Below are positions 29,601-38,753 of a stretch of DNA of 64,000 bases, in pieces. The stretch's first letter is position 1. Each line of letters begins with the position of its first letter. Position numbers and translations under genes: made by a program. Under the pieces are notes generated by a model. It was not told where the DNA came from. It worked only from the letters and a program-made list of their open reading frames with translations, and made no database searches. The stretch comes from Lachnospiraceae bacterium (GTDB lineage Bacteria; Bacillota; Clostridia; Lachnospirales; Lachnospiraceae), in assembly GCA_017536965.1 (NCBI GenBank), contig JAFWCK010000049.1, positions 44,135 to 108,134 on the forward strand. The letters run 5' to 3'.

Positions 29601-29859
29601 CGAGCAGATCACTGATTATCCCTTTGTCCGCCTGCTGCGGAGCCTCTTTGGGTCCAGCGCCCTGCCGAGGCGCAGAAGGAGGTGCGTTACGCGGTCCCTG
29701 ATTACCAGGTCTTCCCGGACCCGGTCTGTTCTGGCCTCCTAACCCAGTATTTCCTTCACGGTTGCCAACTGGTCCCTGACCAAGGCCTTCGCCCTGTCGT
29801 TCGACTTTGGCTTCTCCGTCTACTACGTTGCGTTCTCTGCCAATCGGTTTACCACTCAT
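26665..29859 (-). CDS. Membrane-anchored clostripain-family (C11) cysteine peptidase with low-complexity tracts
   Basis: A 1064-aa protein with no N-terminal signal peptide. Residues 1-80 are Pro/Gly/Arg/Gln-rich and 80-165 are Gly/Asn-rich; both look disordered and would lie inside the cell. A single membrane helix follows at about 170-189 after a basic RKGRGK stop signal, so the rest should be outside. The C11 peptidase core (about 265-630) has DVVTIMVYLCGSDLES, the catalytic His375 in LWDHGGG and Cys419 in GFDACLMATVE. Clostripains cleave after Arg or Lys. A Gly/Tyr/Asp/Asn tract at 680-734 (repeats of GYGYDTGYSN) and four xLFG motifs (about 648-790) separate the core from a C-terminal beta-rich domain (about 800-1064). 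It is a single-gene transcript between two bidirectional terminators. Confidence 0.88.
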   Translation of the reverse strand: MSGKPIGRERNVVDGEAKVERQGEGLGQGPVGNREGNTGLGGQNRPGPGRPGNQGPRNAPPSAPRQGAGPKEAPQQADKGIISDLLGGGNNSGNNNGGILGGLMGGNNNNTSSNNNGLGGLGGLGGGNNGGYNGGNNGGGNGGYNGPSNSVPSGGSSGGSSSGRKGRGKSLILILIIVVVIVVLGSCLIRSCTKRISDGINNLPVNNNTNANTNTNNILPTGFSFNDVSNNYYSTTSWESNAGVLNKEVAAGVPAKMTQIYGNNRDVVTIMVYLCGSDLESNYGSATSDLKEMLSADLGNNVNLILYTGGTTKWRNNAISSNTNQIYQIKGGQLYRLEKNAGDVSMTKEDTLSGFIQYCKRNFPANRNMLILWDHGGGSVEGYAHDEKYSYTGTLTLPKLKTAIGAGGVNFDFIGFDACLMATVETGLALSDYSDYLIASEETEDASGWYYTNWLTQLGKNTSMPTIELGKIIADDFVRVASQNSPGYGSTLSVTDLGELATVVPAKLQNFAKKVTAQMEAADNAAGGSYTEIATSRSKAREFGESYRIDQVDLVDFAAKLGTREAGSLAEAILGAVKYNQVSRNMSSAYGLSIYFPYANASFASQVSDVYRQINICDEYTECVQKYASMEMSGQYISGGGSPFNSLFGLFSNGYGQNYNSNSNVGGIDLGSLFGMGSGTGYDNGYGYDTGYGYDTGYSNGYGYDSGYGYDTGYSNGYGYDTGFGTGYDNGYSTGSGDYSSILNSLFGSANGNYSTGGFDSNYNYDNYSGNYSSSDISGMLGNLFGSSLFSGERSFTKGFNTDSAAEYISQHMFDQTALEWKTNAAGQQIITLSKDQWKLVDHILLSMYMDDGQGLIDLGTDNVYDFDEDGNLIAVNDNTWLTIDGNAVAYYYESTLEGADGQGNVGEDCYMITGYVPVVYNGRMAKLIVIFDSANPKGYIGGLRIDYNSGDKETPLLSKTLSAYTQEDTSAYTTGEGDPTVDGELVDLAGDGAWASLQVGDNLQFVADYYDYDGNYLDSYVVGQWTVTKDPQIANMKVTGGTPLAMYSFTDIYQQTYWTAPMQ
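27658..27822 (-). repeat. In-gene repeat coding for Gly-Tyr-rich tract
   Basis: Short, imperfect tandem repeats of about 24-30 bp code for GYGYDTGYSN-type units in the C11 peptidase (residues 680-734). The unit count may vary between strains through slippage. Confidence 0.75.
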
Positions 29860-29936
29860 TTTTCTTCTCCTTTGGCAATCTGCCTTTTATGTCATTTTGC
29901 AACATATTTATCAATTTTACTTTACCACATTTCAAT

Positions 29937-29972
29937 AAAAAACGGCGAAAATTTTCATTTCGCCGTTTTTAT
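29937..29972. terminator. Terminator after the purine operon
   Basis: A 13-bp stem (29938-29950 with 29958-29970; core CGGCGAAA/TTTCGCCG) with A- and T-runs on its sides. It ends the purL transcript on the minus strand, about 85 nt after the stop. Confidence 0.88.
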
Positions 29973-29998
29973 CTATGATTCTTCTTTCTCCGTTAAAA

Positions 29999-30046
29999 CC
30001 AAGGAAGCACCGTGGCTTTAAACTAAAGGTCAAAACTCGTAAAAGT
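29999..30046 (-). repeat. Triple-hairpin element, copy 1 (after purL)
   Basis: A 48-nt stretch starting 9 nt after the purL stop on the transcribed strand. It aligns without gaps to 61114-61161 after fakA, with 31 of 48 positions equal. Three small stems are kept in both: ACT..AGT, CTTTA..TAAAG and AGC..GCT, followed by CCTTGG. See the finding on this pair. Confidence 0.5.
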
Positions 30047-30055
30047 CCTGCTATA

Positions 30056-33000
30056 TCAGCCTTTAAAGAACGCCACCGCTGCTTCGAACATCCGGTTATC
30101 ATACTCACCCGGAACATTCTTATATAAGTAAGATCCTTTTCTCTCGCTGTGACCCATCTTACCAAAGATGCGGCCGTCCGGAGAAGTAATGCCTTCCACA
30201 GCCATCGTGGAGTTGTTCGGATTGAATGCGATGTCATATGTCGGATTTCCATCCATATCCACATACTGCGTTGCAATCTGTCCACTCTTAAGGAGCTGTG
30301 CAAGCAGGTCATCGTTTGCAATAAACCGTCCCTCGCCATGGGAGATCGGAACGTTGACGATGTCGCCCTCGTTCATCAGCTTCAGCCATGGAGAGATCGT
30401 GGACACGATTTTGGTCCGGACGATCTTGGATTGATGCCGTCCGATCGTATTGAATGTCAAGGTCGGACAGTCTGCATCCGTCTCAATGATCTTGCCAAAC
30501 GGAACCAGACCCAGTTTGATCAAAGCCTGGAAGCCGTTGCAGATACCGCACATCAGGCCGCCGCGCACATCGATCAGATCGGTCACCGCATCTTTCACCT
30601 GCTGATTTCTAAAGAACGCTGTGATAAATTTAGCGCTGCCGTCTGGTTCATCGCCGCCGGAGAATCCACCCGGCAGGAAGATCATCTGTGACTCTCCGAT
30701 CATGCGGGCAGCATCCTCTACACTGCGTTTGATGCCTTCTGCACTCAGGTTGTTGATGACTAAGATCGATGGATCAGCACCGGCATCTGCCATTGCTTTC
30801 GCGCTGTCATATTCGCAGTTCGTTCCCGGGAATGCGGTGATCAGAACCTTTGGTCTTGCGGTCTGAATAGCAGGGACAGAAATCTCTGTGGATTCTTTTG
30901 CACATGTGGAAGCATCTGTCAGGATCTTTCCTTCGCTTGTCTCCACTTTATTACAAGGATAAATATCTTCCAGAACATCCTCATAAATCTGACTCAGTTC
31001 TTCCAGAGAAACGTGCTCATTCTTATAGGAAAGGATCCAATCTTCCCGGATCCGGCCCAGATCTGTAAAGGACAATTTCTCCAGCAGCTGCGACGGACAC
31101 CCTGTAATATCAAAATCACGCGGCACTTCCAACAGGAAGGATCCGTAGCTGTATCCGAACAGTTCTTCCAGAGAAACGGCACTGTCTGTAATGCCTCCGC
31201 TGAATTCAAATCCCAGCTGGTTGCCAAGGCTCATCTTCAAAAGAGCCTCTGCCACGCCACCGTAAGTCGGAGTGTAAGCAGCCACTCCTTCATGTTCTCT
31301 TAAAACATGCGTGACTAATTCGTAAGCAGCCTTAAGGGACTCGGCCTTAGGGAGATGATAAGAATCGCTGTCATCCGTCTCCGGACAGATCCATAACACT
31401 TTGTCTCCTGCCTGTTTGAATTCTGGAGAAACAATGTTTTCGCACTTGTCTGTTGTGACTGCAAAGCTGATCAGTGTCGGCGGAACGTCCAGATCTTCAA
31501 AGGTTCCACTCATGGAATCTTTGCCGCCTATAGCTGCTACCCCCAGCTCCACCTGCGCGCGGAATGCACCGAGCACTGCTGCAAACGGCTGTCCCCAACG
31601 GATAGAATCTTTGCCCAGTTTTTTAAAATATTCCTGGAAGGAAAGATAAACATCCTCAAAATCTGCGCCTGCTGCGACCAGTTTGCTGACCGATTCCACA
31701 ACAGCCAGATAAGCACCATGATACGGGCTCTGTGAAGTAAGCAGCGGATTATATCCCCAGCTCATGACAGAACAATCGTCCGTATGTTTCTTCTCCATAG
31801 AGATCTTGTGGACCATTGCCTGGATAGGGGTCTTCTGATATTTTCCGCCAAACGGCATCAGCACGCTGCCTGCACCGATGGTGGAGTCGAACATTTCTGA
31901 AAGACCCTGTTTGGAGCATATGTTAAGGTCTGCTGCCAGAGCTTTCATGGAAGCCTCAAATGACGGCTCCTCTTTTGCCCACTGCGCATCCATCAGATTC
32001 TCAAGCGGCTGTGCGCCTTCTACTTCAATCTTGATATATTTCTTTGCACCGTTGGTATCCAGGAATTCCCTTGTGATATCTACGATGTTCTTTCCATTCC
32101 ACTGCAGCACCAGACGCGGCTCTTCTGTTACTTCTGCTACTTTCACAGCATTCAGGTTTTCTTCTTCAGCCAGTGTCAGGAACGCATCCAGATCTTCCTT
32201 AGCTACTACGACTGCCATTCTCTCCTGGGATTCGGAGATAGCCAGTTCAGTTCCGTCTAATCCTTCATATTTCTTTGGCACTGCATTCAAGTCTACACAC
32301 AGACCGTCTGCCAACTCGCCGATTGCAACGGAAACACCGCCAGCACCAAAATCGTTGCAGCGTTTGATCATGCGGCTTGCCTGCGGATTGCGGAACAATC
32401 TCTGCAGTTTTCTTTCCTCCGGCGCATTACCTTTCTGCACCTCTGCTCCGCATGTTTCCACAGAATGGGAATCATGTGCTTTAGAAGAACCAGTTGCTCC
32501 GCCTATACCATCACGTCCGGTTGCGCCGCCCAACAAAATAACTACATCCGTCGGAGCCGGACGCTCTCTGCGGACATTCTCTGCCGGAGCAGCTGCGATC
32601 ACCGCACCAACCTCCATATGCTTAGCCGCATAGCCCGGATGATACAGTTCATCTACGATGCCGGTTGCCAGACCAATCTGGTTGCCGTAAGAAGAATATC
32701 CGTGTGCAGCACCGGTGACCAGCTTCCGCTGCGGGAGCTTGCCCGGAATGGTATCTGCAACTGGTGTCCGCGGATCTGCTGCGCCGGTCAGACGCATTGC
32801 AGCGTATACATAAGAACGGCCGGACAGCGGGTCACGGATGGCTCCGCCAATACAGGTAGCTGCTCCACCAAACGGTTCGATCTCTGTCGGATGATTATGT
32901 GTTTCATTTTTAAACAGCAGGAGCCATGGCTCTTTCACACCATCGGCTTCCACTTCGATCTTTACCGTGCAGGCGTTGATCTCTTCGGATTCATCCAGCT

Positions 33001-33904
33001 TTTCCAAAAGCCCTTTCTGCCGCAGATACTTCGCTGCCAGCGTTCCGATATCGAACAGGCACACCGGTTTCTCACGGTTCATCTCTTTCCGGATGGAAAG
33101 ATACTCCTCATAGGTTTTCTGTATATTCTGATCATCCGGATCTAAGAACTTCACATCCTCGATGATCGTGTTGAACGTCGTATGACGGCAGTGATCTGAC
33201 CAATAGGTATCTATTACCTTGATCTCTGTAATAGATGGATTGCGGCCTTCTTTTTTAAAGTAATCCTGGCAGAACATGGCATCGTCCACATCCATAGCCA
33301 GTCCGTTGTCTGCCACAAATTGCTCCATCTCTTCTCTTGAATACTCGTTGAAGCCATCCAGAATGGCGACCTCGGTCGGGATGTCATACTGCACGCGGAT
33401 CGTTTCCGGCAGTTCCAGGGATGCTTTCCTTGCTTCCACCGGGTTGATCACATGCTTCTCGATCGCTGCGATCTCTTCCTCTGTCAAACTGCCGTATAAC
33501 AGATAGACTTTGGCAGACGCGATATCCGCTCTTTCCCCTCCGGAGATGAACTGGATACACTGTGCAGCGGAATCCGCTCTCTGATTAAACTGACCCGGCA
33601 GATACTCCACTGCAAAAACATACAGCGGTGCATCGGCAGAAGCACCTTCAGCCCAAACAGCCTGATCACGTGCTGCCTTCACATCTTCCAGTTCCTCATA
33701 AGTAAGGTCTGTCTGCGGCTCGGAGAAAACGCTCTTCACAGCAGTATCAAAAATATCCCGCGGCATGTTTTCCGCATCATAGCGGTTCAGCAGACGCACA
33801 CCGACTAAGGAAGTAATGCCCAGAAGGTTTCTGCACTCCTTCAGGAGTGTCATTGCCTCATGTGCATATTCTGTTTTCTTCTCAACATATACTCTGTAAA
33901 CCAT
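30056..33904 (-). CDS. purL: Phosphoribosylformylglycinamidine synthase, one-chain
   Basis: Makes FGAM from FGAR, ATP and glutamine, step 4 of purine synthesis. The 1282-aa chain holds the N-terminal and two synthetase-like domains plus a C-terminal glutamine amidotransferase (from about 1030) with the nucleophile Cys in GGLMCGICNGFQALIKLG and the triad His in HSERKGSYL near the end. Most Bacillota use separate PurS, PurQ and PurL; the fused form is common in Lachnospiraceae. The start overlaps the end of purD by 23 nt. Last gene of the operon. Confidence 0.97.
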   Translation of the reverse strand: MVYRVYVEKKTEYAHEAMTLLKECRNLLGITSLVGVRLLNRYDAENMPRDIFDTAVKSVFSEPQTDLTYEELEDVKAARDQAVWAEGASADAPLYVFAVEYLPGQFNQRADSAAQCIQFISGGERADIASAKVYLLYGSLTEEEIAAIEKHVINPVEARKASLELPETIRVQYDIPTEVAILDGFNEYSREEMEQFVADNGLAMDVDDAMFCQDYFKKEGRNPSITEIKVIDTYWSDHCRHTTFNTIIEDVKFLDPDDQNIQKTYEEYLSIRKEMNREKPVCLFDIGTLAAKYLRQKGLLEKLDESEEINACTVKIEVEADGVKEPWLLLFKNETHNHPTEIEPFGGAATCIGGAIRDPLSGRSYVYAAMRLTGAADPRTPVADTIPGKLPQRKLVTGAAHGYSSYGNQIGLATGIVDELYHPGYAAKHMEVGAVIAAAPAENVRRERPAPTDVVILLGGATGRDGIGGATGSSKAHDSHSVETCGAEVQKGNAPEERKLQRLFRNPQASRMIKRCNDFGAGGVSVAIGELADGLCVDLNAVPKKYEGLDGTELAISESQERMAVVVAKEDLDAFLTLAEEENLNAVKVAEVTEEPRLVLQWNGKNIVDITREFLDTNGAKKYIKIEVEGAQPLENLMDAQWAKEEPSFEASMKALAADLNICSKQGLSEMFDSTIGAGSVLMPFGGKYQKTPIQAMVHKISMEKKHTDDCSVMSWGYNPLLTSQSPYHGAYLAVVESVSKLVAAGADFEDVYLSFQEYFKKLGKDSIRWGQPFAAVLGAFRAQVELGVAAIGGKDSMSGTFEDLDVPPTLISFAVTTDKCENIVSPEFKQAGDKVLWICPETDDSDSYHLPKAESLKAAYELVTHVLREHEGVAAYTPTYGGVAEALLKMSLGNQLGFEFSGGITDSAVSLEELFGYSYGSFLLEVPRDFDITGCPSQLLEKLSFTDLGRIREDWILSYKNEHVSLEELSQIYEDVLEDIYPCNKVETSEGKILTDASTCAKESTEISVPAIQTARPKVLITAFPGTNCEYDSAKAMADAGADPSILVINNLSAEGIKRSVEDAARMIGESQMIFLPGGFSGGDEPDGSAKFITAFFRNQQVKDAVTDLIDVRGGLMCGICNGFQALIKLGLVPFGKIIETDADCPTLTFNTIGRHQSKIVRTKIVSTISPWLKLMNEGDIVNVPISHGEGRFIANDDLLAQLLKSGQIATQYVDMDGNPTYDIAFNPNNSTMAVEGITSPDGRIFGKMGHSERKGSYLYKNVPGEYDNRMFEAAVAFFKG

Positions 33905-35156
33905 TCAGTGCCCGCCTTCCGATATCTTTTCTGTAATATTCATTATCAAAGTGGATCTTCTCCACGTCTTTATAAGCTTTATGGACTGCTTCAGCCAGCG
34001 TGTGGGATGTCTCCGTTACGCCAAGCACACGTCCTCCGTTTGTTAAGAGCTTGCCATCCTCCAGCTTTGCGCCGGCCACATAGACCTTATCCCAAAGCTC
34101 ATCCGGGATGGTGATCTCAAATCCCTTTTCATAGCTTTCCGGATAACCCTTAGATGCCATGATCACGCAGCATGCGCTCTTCTGTGCAAAGTTGATCTCC
34201 ACATCTGCCAGACGTTCTTCTGTCACTGCCATCATGATATCCAGCAGATCACTTTCCAACAATGGCAGAACCACCTGTGTTTCCGGATCGCCGAAACGGC
34301 AGTTGTACTCGATGACTTTCGGTCCATCCTCTGTCAGCATCAGTCCAAAGTAAAGGCATCCTTTAAAGACTCTTCCCTCTTCCTTCATCGCCTGGATGGT
34401 CGGGAGGAAGATCTTCTCCATGCATTCCTCTGCAATCTCCGGTGTGTAGAACGGGTTCGGTGCAACCGTACCCATACCGCCGGTGTTCAGGCCTGTGTCG
34501 TTATCGCCGGCTCTCTTATGATCCATAGAAGAGACCATCGGTACGACCACGTTGCCGTCCGTAAAGGAAAGAACAGATACTTCCGGACCGGTCAGGAACT
34601 CTTCGATAACAATATGGTCACCGCTGGCGCCGAACTTCTTATCTTTCATCATAGAAACGACAGCATCTTCCGCTTCCTTCAGAGTCTGGGCGATGACAAC
34701 GCCTTTTCCCAGTGCCAGACCATCTGCTTTGATGACAGTCGGGATCGGTGCTGTCTGAAGATATGCTAATGCCGCATCCATATCATCGAACGTCTCATAA
34801 GCAGCCGTCGGAATATTGTATTTCTTCATCAGGTTTTTAGAGAACACTTTGCTGCCTTCTATAATGGCCGCATTCGCGCGCGGACCAAAGCATGGGATGC
34901 CAATGCCTTCTAATGCATCGACGCAGCCAAGTACCAGCGGATCGTCCGGTGCCACGATGGCGTAGTCAATTTTTACCTCAGCGGCAAACTTTTTAATTCC
35001 CTCAATGTCTTTGGCATCAATAGCAACACAAGTCGCATCACGGGCAATACCTCCGTTACCCGGAACAGCAAAGACCTCTGTGACCTTCGGGTTTTCTTTG
35101 ATCTTTTTGATAATTGTATGCTCGCGGCCTCCGCCGCCGACAACCAAAACTTTCAT
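33882..35156 (-). CDS. purD: Phosphoribosylamine-glycine ligase
   Basis: Joins glycine to phosphoribosylamine (GARS), step 2 of purine synthesis. ATG at 35156 with AAGGAG eight bases upstream gives 424 aa beginning MKVLVVGGGGREHTIIKK. ATP-grasp features are clear: PTVIKADGLALGKGVVIAQ and VIEYNCRFGDPETQVVLPLL. It lies 19 nt after purH and overlaps purL. Confidence 0.97.
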   Translation of the reverse strand: MKVLVVGGGGREHTIIKKIKENPKVTEVFAVPGNGGIARDATCVAIDAKDIEGIKKFAAEVKIDYAIVAPDDPLVLGCVDALEGIGIPCFGPRANAAIIEGSKVFSKNLMKKYNIPTAAYETFDDMDAALAYLQTAPIPTVIKADGLALGKGVVIAQTLKEAEDAVVSMMKDKKFGASGDHIVIEEFLTGPEVSVLSFTDGNVVVPMVSSMDHKRAGDNDTGLNTGGMGTVAPNPFYTPEIAEECMEKIFLPTIQAMKEEGRVFKGCLYFGLMLTEDGPKVIEYNCRFGDPETQVVLPLLESDLLDIMMAVTEERLADVEINFAQKSACCVIMASKGYPESYEKGFEITIPDELWDKVYVAGAKLEDGKLLTNGGRVLGVTETSHTLAEAVHKAYKDVEKIHFDNEYYRKDIGRRALNGLQSIC

Positions 35157-35175
35157 CCTCAACACTCCTTATTCA

Positions 35176-36360
35176 TTAATGATGGAACAGACGCATGCCG
35201 GTAAATGCCATGACCATATTGTATTTATCGCAGCATTCGATCACCTGTGCATCACGCACGGAGCCGCCCGGCTGTGCCACGTAGCTTACGCCGCTTTTCT
35301 TTGCCCGTTCAATATTGTCGCTGAACGGGAAGAAAGCATCGGACCCAAGAGACACGCCTTTGATCTGATCCAGATAAGCTCTCTGTTCTTCAAATGAAAA
35401 CGGTTCCGGTTTGCTGGTAAAATATCTCTCCCAGACGCCGTCTGCCGTAACATCTTCTTCGTTTTTATTAATATAACCGTCAATGCAGTTATCACGGTCC
35501 GGTCTGCCGATATCCTCGCGGAACGGAAGGGATAATACTTTGCTGCTCTGACGAAGGAACCAGGTATCTGCCTTGCCGCCCGCCAGACGTGTACAGTGAA
35601 CACGGGACTGCTGGCCGGCACCAACACCGATAGCTGTTCCGTCATAGGCAAATGCTACCGAATTGGATTGTGTATATTTCAAAGTAATTAAAGCAATGAT
35701 CAGATCTCTCTTTGCTGCATCCGGCAGCTCTTTATTTTCTGTTACGATCTTGCCTAACAATTCCTCATCGATCCTGAAATTGTTTCTGCCCTGCTGGAAT
35801 GTCACACCAAAGACCTGCTTCTTTTCCTGCTCAGCAGGAACATACGCTTTATCGATCTGAACAACGTTATAGTTTCCATTGCGTTTGCTCTTTAAAATCT
35901 CTAATGCTTCCGGATCATATCCCGGTGCGATGATGCCGTCGGAAACTTCCCGTTTGATCATATTGGCGGTCACTACGTCACACGGATCTGACAATGCGAT
36001 CCAGTCGCCAAAACTGCACATCCGGTCCACACCTCTGGCACGTGCGAACGCACAGGCGATCGGGGAATCATCCAGTCCTTCGATATCATCTACGAAACAG
36101 GCTTTCTTTAATTCTTCCGAAAGAGGAAGGCCAATGGCTGCGCCTGCCGGGCTGACATGTTTGAAGGATGCAGCTGCCGGAACTCCAAGCGCCTTCTTTA
36201 ATTCCTTCACCAGCTGCCAGGAATTCAAAGCATCCAGAAAATTGATATATCCCGGACGTCCATTTAAGATCTGGATCGGAAGATCAGACCCATCTTCCAT
36301 AAAGATCTTTGCTGGTTTCTGATTCGGATTGCATCCGTACTTTAATTCAAATTCATTCAT
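35176..36360 (-). CDS. purH: AICAR transformylase, stand-alone (PurH C-terminal domain)
   Basis: Transfers a formyl group from 10-formyl-THF to AICAR, step 9. The 394-aa protein corresponds only to the transformylase part of PurH: the N-terminal MGS-like IMP cyclohydrolase domain is missing and is replaced by the separate gene just upstream. Conserved parts are AAASFKHVSPAGAAIG, GDWIALSDPCDVVTANMIKR, TLKYTQSNSVAFA and AQPGGSVRDAQVIECCDKY. ATG at 36360 chosen because AAAAGG lies 9 nt upstream. Confidence 0.93.
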   Translation of the reverse strand: MNEFELKYGCNPNQKPAKIFMEDGSDLPIQILNGRPGYINFLDALNSWQLVKELKKALGVPAAASFKHVSPAGAAIGLPLSEELKKACFVDDIEGLDDSPIACAFARARGVDRMCSFGDWIALSDPCDVVTANMIKREVSDGIIAPGYDPEALEILKSKRNGNYNVVQIDKAYVPAEQEKKQVFGVTFQQGRNNFRIDEELLGKIVTENKELPDAAKRDLIIALITLKYTQSNSVAFAYDGTAIGVGAGQQSRVHCTRLAGGKADTWFLRQSSKVLSLPFREDIGRPDRDNCIDGYINKNEEDVTADGVWERYFTSKPEPFSFEEQRAYLDQIKGVSLGSDAFFPFSDNIERAKKSGVSYVAQPGGSVRDAQVIECCDKYNMVMAFTGMRLFHH

Positions 36361-36372
36361 GTTTGTCACCTT

Positions 36373-37089
36373 TTAATTATGTTTGTTGATGATCTTTTCC
36401 TGGAACGTTCCTGTTTCCAGATCCGTGTAACGGACGTACAGGGAAATCTTGTTTGCTTCATTCAGCCCGTTCCAGAGTTTTTCTGTAAAGCGATCCATGT
36501 CATCATCCATTACCATCCGTTCCGGCTCTCCCTGGAACGTTGGGATCGGATTTCCATCCGTAACATAGGTATGGATAAAATGTCCCAGTCCTGCGGTTGC
36601 TGCATAGGCAAAACCAAAACGGTTGCATGCATTACCTTCCGGATCGGCACTCTTTAAAATGCTCATGTCATAGGAAAAATCATTTCCCGCAAATGTTATC
36701 ATCGCGCTGATCCGCGGTGTAAAGTTTGGCGGGTCCGGCTCAAAGCAGCGGGATGTCAATGCATCATAAAAGCTCTTTCCCGCTTCCAGTCCTTCATAAA
36801 TAGTGTCCGTCTGATCACCGTTCGTCACGATCAGTTTATTCTCAAATGTACGGACGGCTGCATAAATAATGAGGCTTGGATCTTCCAGTTTGGACGGATC
36901 AAAAGCCTCTGTATAAATACCCTGATCTCTGCTGACAAAGATCCGGTTTCTGCTGTTTTCACTTCTGCCCATAATAAAGTAAGCAGCCACTGCTCGTTTC
37001 CCATCCGGGGTCTTTCCGACGATGATGCCGCGTCCCGGATATGGATTATCCACTAATTCTTCAACTGATTTGATCTCGTAAATATTCAT
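36373..37089 (-). CDS. purO: IMP cyclohydrolase, archaeal PurO-like
   Basis: Closes the ring of FAICAR to IMP, the last step of the pathway. The 238-aa protein resembles PurO, first known in methanogens and unrelated to the MGS-like domain of PurH. Visible features: NPYPGRGIIVGKTPDGKR, AAYFIMGRSENSRNR and EPDPPNFTPRISA, and it fits exactly the step missing from the neighbouring transformylase. It starts 2 nt after purN and ends 12 nt before purH. Confidence 0.88.
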   Translation of the reverse strand: MNIYEIKSVEELVDNPYPGRGIIVGKTPDGKRAVAAYFIMGRSENSRNRIFVSRDQGIYTEAFDPSKLEDPSLIIYAAVRTFENKLIVTNGDQTDTIYEGLEAGKSFYDALTSRCFEPDPPNFTPRISAMITFAGNDFSYDMSILKSADPEGNACNRFGFAYAATAGLGHFIHTYVTDGNPIPTFQGEPERMVMDDDMDRFTEKLWNGLNEANKISLYVRYTDLETGTFQEKIINKHN

Positions 37090-37091
37090 CG

Positions 37092-37679
37092 TTACCTCAT
37101 TTCGCTGCAGACTTTTTCGATCGCTCTAGGAAGCAGGATCCATTCGGCCTGTTCCATGACCTTTCTCTGCAGAGTCTCTGGTGTATCGTCATCTGCCACA
37201 TCCACGGCTTTCTGGAAAATGATCTCTCCGCCATCCGGGATCTCATTGACAAAATGCACGGTTGCTCCGGTCACTTTGACACCTTTCTTCAGTGCTTCCT
37301 CATGCACCTTTAATCCGTAGTAGCCTTTACCGCAGAATGACGGGATCAGTGATGGATGCACATTCAGGATCCGACGCGGGAATTCCCGTGTAAATTCTTC
37401 ACTCAGCACTGTCATAAACCCTGCCAGAACGATCAGATCGATCTTCTCATCCTGCATAGCTTTAAAGATCTGTGCCTCAGTATAAGCACTCCGCTTTACA
37501 GTCATGGTCTTGATGCCGGCATTCTTGGCACGTTCCAGTGCATATGCTTTTTCATTATTGGAAAGAACCAGCACAACTTCGCCGCTTTTGATGATGCCGC
37601 TTTTCTGTGCATCGATGATAGCCTGCAGATTGGTTCCGCCTCCGGAAACCAGGACAGCGATCCGTTTTTTTGCTCCCAT
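37092..37679 (-). CDS. purN: Phosphoribosylglycinamide formyltransferase, folate-dependent
   Basis: Formylates GAR with 10-formyl-THF (step 3). The 195-aa protein has the nucleotide site SGGGTNLQAIID, the FMTVLS segment and the catalytic region LNVHPSLIPSFCGKGYYG with HPSLIP, then TGATVHFVNEIPDGG. It follows purM by 18 nt and precedes purO by 2 nt. Confidence 0.97.
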   Translation of the reverse strand: MGAKKRIAVLVSGGGTNLQAIIDAQKSGIIKSGEVVLVLSNNEKAYALERAKNAGIKTMTVKRSAYTEAQIFKAMQDEKIDLIVLAGFMTVLSEEFTREFPRRILNVHPSLIPSFCGKGYYGLKVHEEALKKGVKVTGATVHFVNEIPDGGEIIFQKAVDVADDDTPETLQRKVMEQAEWILLPRAIEKVCSEMR

Positions 37680-37697
37680 AACCTAAAGCCTCCTGTC

Positions 37698-38735
37698 TCA
37701 GCGGATTGAAACTTTTTCCTCGGACTTCACAACTTCGCCCATGATGTAAGCGTCTTCTCCAGCATCCTTTAAAACCTGAACAGCAAGATCTGCATCGTTC
37801 TTATCTACAATGATGCTCATGCCAACGCCCATGTTAAAGGTATTGAACATATCCCTCTCTTCAATATTACCTGCTTTGGCGATCATATCGAAGATCGGCA
37901 GGACCTTAACCTTGGACCGCTCGATCTGCGCACCAAATCCATCCGGAATACTCCGCGGGATGTTTTCGTAAAAGCCGCCGCCGGTGATATGGGAGATAGC
38001 TTTCACGTTTGCTTTTTCCAGCAAGGCCAGCACCGGCTTCACATAAATCTTTGTCGGTGTCAGCAGACATTCACCGATGGACTTGCCGCCCAGCTCGTCC
38101 ACCGGTGTCTTTAAATCTTTGTTTTCTACATCAAAAACTTTACGGACCAGAGAGAATCCGTTGGAATGTACGCCGCTGGAAGCTAAGGCGATGACCACAT
38201 CCCCTTCCTGCATCGTGGCATTGTTGATGATCTTGTCTTTATCGACAACGCCAGTGGAATAACCTGCCAGGTCGTATTCATCGACCGGGTAGAAGCCCGG
38301 CATTTCTGCCGTTTCTCCTCCGATCAGTGCAGCGCCTGCCATAACGCATCCATCGCTGACACCTTTTACGATATCTGCGATCCTCTCCGGCACGTTCTTT
38401 CCGCAGGCAATATAGTCCAGGAAGAACAGTGGTTTTGCGCCGCAGCAGATGATGTCATTCACACACATAGCCACGCAGTCAATGCCGACTGTGTCATGTT
38501 TATCCATTAAAAATGCAATCTTTAACTTGGTGCCGACACCGTCTGTGCCGGAAACCAGGACCGGCTTTTTAATGCCTTCCAGATCCAGCTCGAACAGTCC
38601 GCCAAAGCCGCCCACATCTGAGACGACCCCTTTTGTCATTGTCCGCTTGATATGTTCTTTCATCAGCTCCACAGACCGGTATCCGGCTGTGATATCCACT
38701 CCTGCGCTGGCGTAAACATCCGATCTTGATTCCAT
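37698..38735 (-). CDS. purM: Phosphoribosylformylglycinamidine cyclo-ligase
   Basis: AIR synthase, step 5: closes the imidazole ring of FGAM with ATP. The 345-aa protein has [19 protein letters not shown], the Asp/Gly-rich [27 protein letters not shown] and [18 protein letters not shown]. It is preceded by AGGAGAGAATC and lies 18 nt after purF. Confidence 0.98.
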   Translation of the reverse strand: MESRSDVYASAGVDITAGYRSVELMKEHIKRTMTKGVVSDVGGFGGLFELDLEGIKKPVLVSGTDGVGTKLKIAFLMDKHDTVGIDCVAMCVNDIICCGAKPLFFLDYIACGKNVPERIADIVKGVSDGCVMAGAALIGGETAEMPGFYPVDEYDLAGYSTGVVDKDKIINNATMQEGDVVIALASSGVHSNGFSLVRKVFDVENKDLKTPVDELGGKSIGECLLTPTKIYVKPVLALLEKANVKAISHITGGGFYENIPRSIPDGFGAQIERSKVKVLPIFDMIAKAGNIEERDMFNTFNMGVGMSIIVDKNDADLAVQVLKDAGEDAYIMGEVVKSEEKVSIR

Positions 38736-38753
38736 GATTCTCTCCTGTCTTTT

